DNA of 14,651 nt from Phycisphaerales bacterium (GTDB lineage Bacteria; Planctomycetota; Phycisphaerae; UBA1845; Fen-1342): positions 1 through 14,651 of the forward strand of contig JALHJL010000078.1 of the NCBI GenBank assembly GCA_022839625.1, read 5' to 3'. Made by a program: the position numbers and the translations under genes. Position 1 is the stretch's first letter, and each line of letters opens with the position of its first letter. Positions 14,279-14,651 of this stretch are shown here, one piece after another. A model generated the notes under the pieces. That model searched no databases. It was not told the origin of the DNA and saw only the letters and a list, made by a program, of their open reading frames with translations.

Positions 14279-14346
14279 GTGGCATGGCCAACTGAAGCTT
14301 GCCCGTGCATGTCGAAACACGGGCAAGCTGTGCTTGGCCATGGCAC
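14279..14346. repeat. long interrupted palindrome (68 bp)
   Basis: A perfect 12-bp stem, AGCTTGCCCGTG (14296-14307) with CACGGGCAAGCT (14318-14329), has a ten-base loop. Beyond a symmetric four-base internal loop it continues with a perfect 9-bp stem, CATGGCCAA (14283-14291) with TTGGCCATG (14334-14342). Three further pairs follow after one mismatch. It lies outside any gene and is far too long to be chance. Confidence 0.85.
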
Positions 14347-14350
14347 CCAA

Positions 14351-14431
14351 GCGCCGCGTGATTGCGCACGGTGACTTAATACTCGGCGATTGCGCTGGCT
14401 CGCGCGTCGCGTTCTGTTCCTCGGTCGCTCC
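14351..14431 (+). repeat. 81-bp direct repeat, copy 1
   Basis: Identical to 14567-14647 at 80 of 81 positions; the one difference is T/C in GCACGGTGAC versus GCACGGCGAC. The two copies are 216 bases apart start to start. The interval contains a long hairpin and a 17-base inverted near-copy (14484-14500) of the ATTGCGCACGG part. Such near identity indicates recent duplication or homogenisation. Confidence 0.9.
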
Positions 14432-14513
14432 CCAGCTCTGATTACGGGCCAGAGGCCCATGCTCCCCTCCGGGGCTTCTTCTAAATCGCCGTGCGCGATT
14501 CGGCGGCGCGCGT

Positions 14514-14567
14514 CGGGAGGGCGAGCCTCCTGGCGAGCCGCGGCTCGGCGGAAGCCTCGCCCTCCCG
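14514..14567. repeat. 54-bp palindrome with 12-bp perfect outer arms
   Basis: CGGGAGGGCGAG (14514-14525) pairs with CTCGCCCTCCCG (14556-14567). The centre CGAGCCGCGGCTCG (14534-14547) is itself a perfect palindrome, and the part between pairs imperfectly. It immediately abuts copy 2 of the 81-bp direct repeat, sharing base 14567. Confidence 0.85.
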
Positions 14568-14647
14568 CGCCGCGTGATTGCGCACGGCGACTTAATACTC
14601 GGCGATTGCGCTGGCTCGCGCGTCGCGTTCTGTTCCTCGGTCGCTCC
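14567..14647 (+). repeat. 81-bp direct repeat, copy 2
   Basis: Second copy of the repeat at 14351-14431. The last four bases of the window no longer match the flank of copy 1 (GTGG here, CCAG there), so the shared unit ends at 14647. Confidence 0.9.
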
Positions 14648-14651
14648 GTGG

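Noticed and set aside
13473..14441. 322-codon rightward frame crossing the 49-bp repeats
   Set aside because: The first half is antisense to the glycosyltransferase, and the second half crosses 49-base repeats whose period shifts frame. No start signal.

Overview
The window is GC-rich, with long antisense ORFs, several lipoproteins, and intergenic DNA full of short palindromes and imperfect direct repeats. This fits a Gram-negative, diderm bacterium, most likely a Planctomycetota member such as a Phycisphaerae-type genome. The diderm inference rests on the TolC-type outer membrane factor, the MacA-type adaptor and the lipobox signals. The phylum call rests on overall style and is an inference, since no marker gene is present.

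Layout. (1) Positions 1-1030 hold the first codons of a leftward gene at the window edge, then about 1 kb with no intact gene. That stretch contains a cluster of small perfect hairpins (about 94-359) and a decayed leftward C-terminal gene fragment (451-675). A candidate promoter lies at 886-914. (2) Positions 1031-7142 form a tight rightward operon of five overlapping genes: a 65-residue lipoprotein, a lipoprotein of the TolC family, a MacA-like adaptor with an unusual C-terminal tail, a MacB/LolD-type ATPase and a MacB/FtsX-type permease. Together they should form a tripartite ABC export system. (3) At 7294-8553 lies a leftward RbsC-type sugar permease with no partner ATPase or binding protein beside it. 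It is divergent from (4) a rightward parallel beta-helix protein (8664-10034). The two share a 111-bp control region with a 12-bp palindrome and a -10-like box almost touching the second start codon. (5) Positions 10035-10348 are convergent intergenic DNA with hairpins and a degenerate copy of a repeat also present at the left end. (6) Three leftward genes follow: a collagen-like lipoprotein (10349-11458), a PflX-like (COG1313) radical SAM protein (11706-12647) and a GT87-type membrane mannosyltransferase homologue (12711-14030). (7) Positions 14031-14651 are non-coding repeats: a 49-bp tandem repeat, a 68-bp long hairpin, and an 81-bp direct repeat pair enclosing a second long hairpin.

How the genes work together. 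Only the 1031-7142 operon is a clear functional unit. The ATPase and permease would pull substrate from the periplasm or inner membrane, the adaptor bridges to the outer membrane factor, and the small lipoprotein is translationally coupled at the front and may be an accessory part. The other genes look like single-gene units with their own candidate promoters. The most notable items are the small lipoprotein coupled to the efflux operon, the acidic collagen-like lipoprotein, and the palindromic repeat families at both ends, one of which shows compensatory changes between copies.
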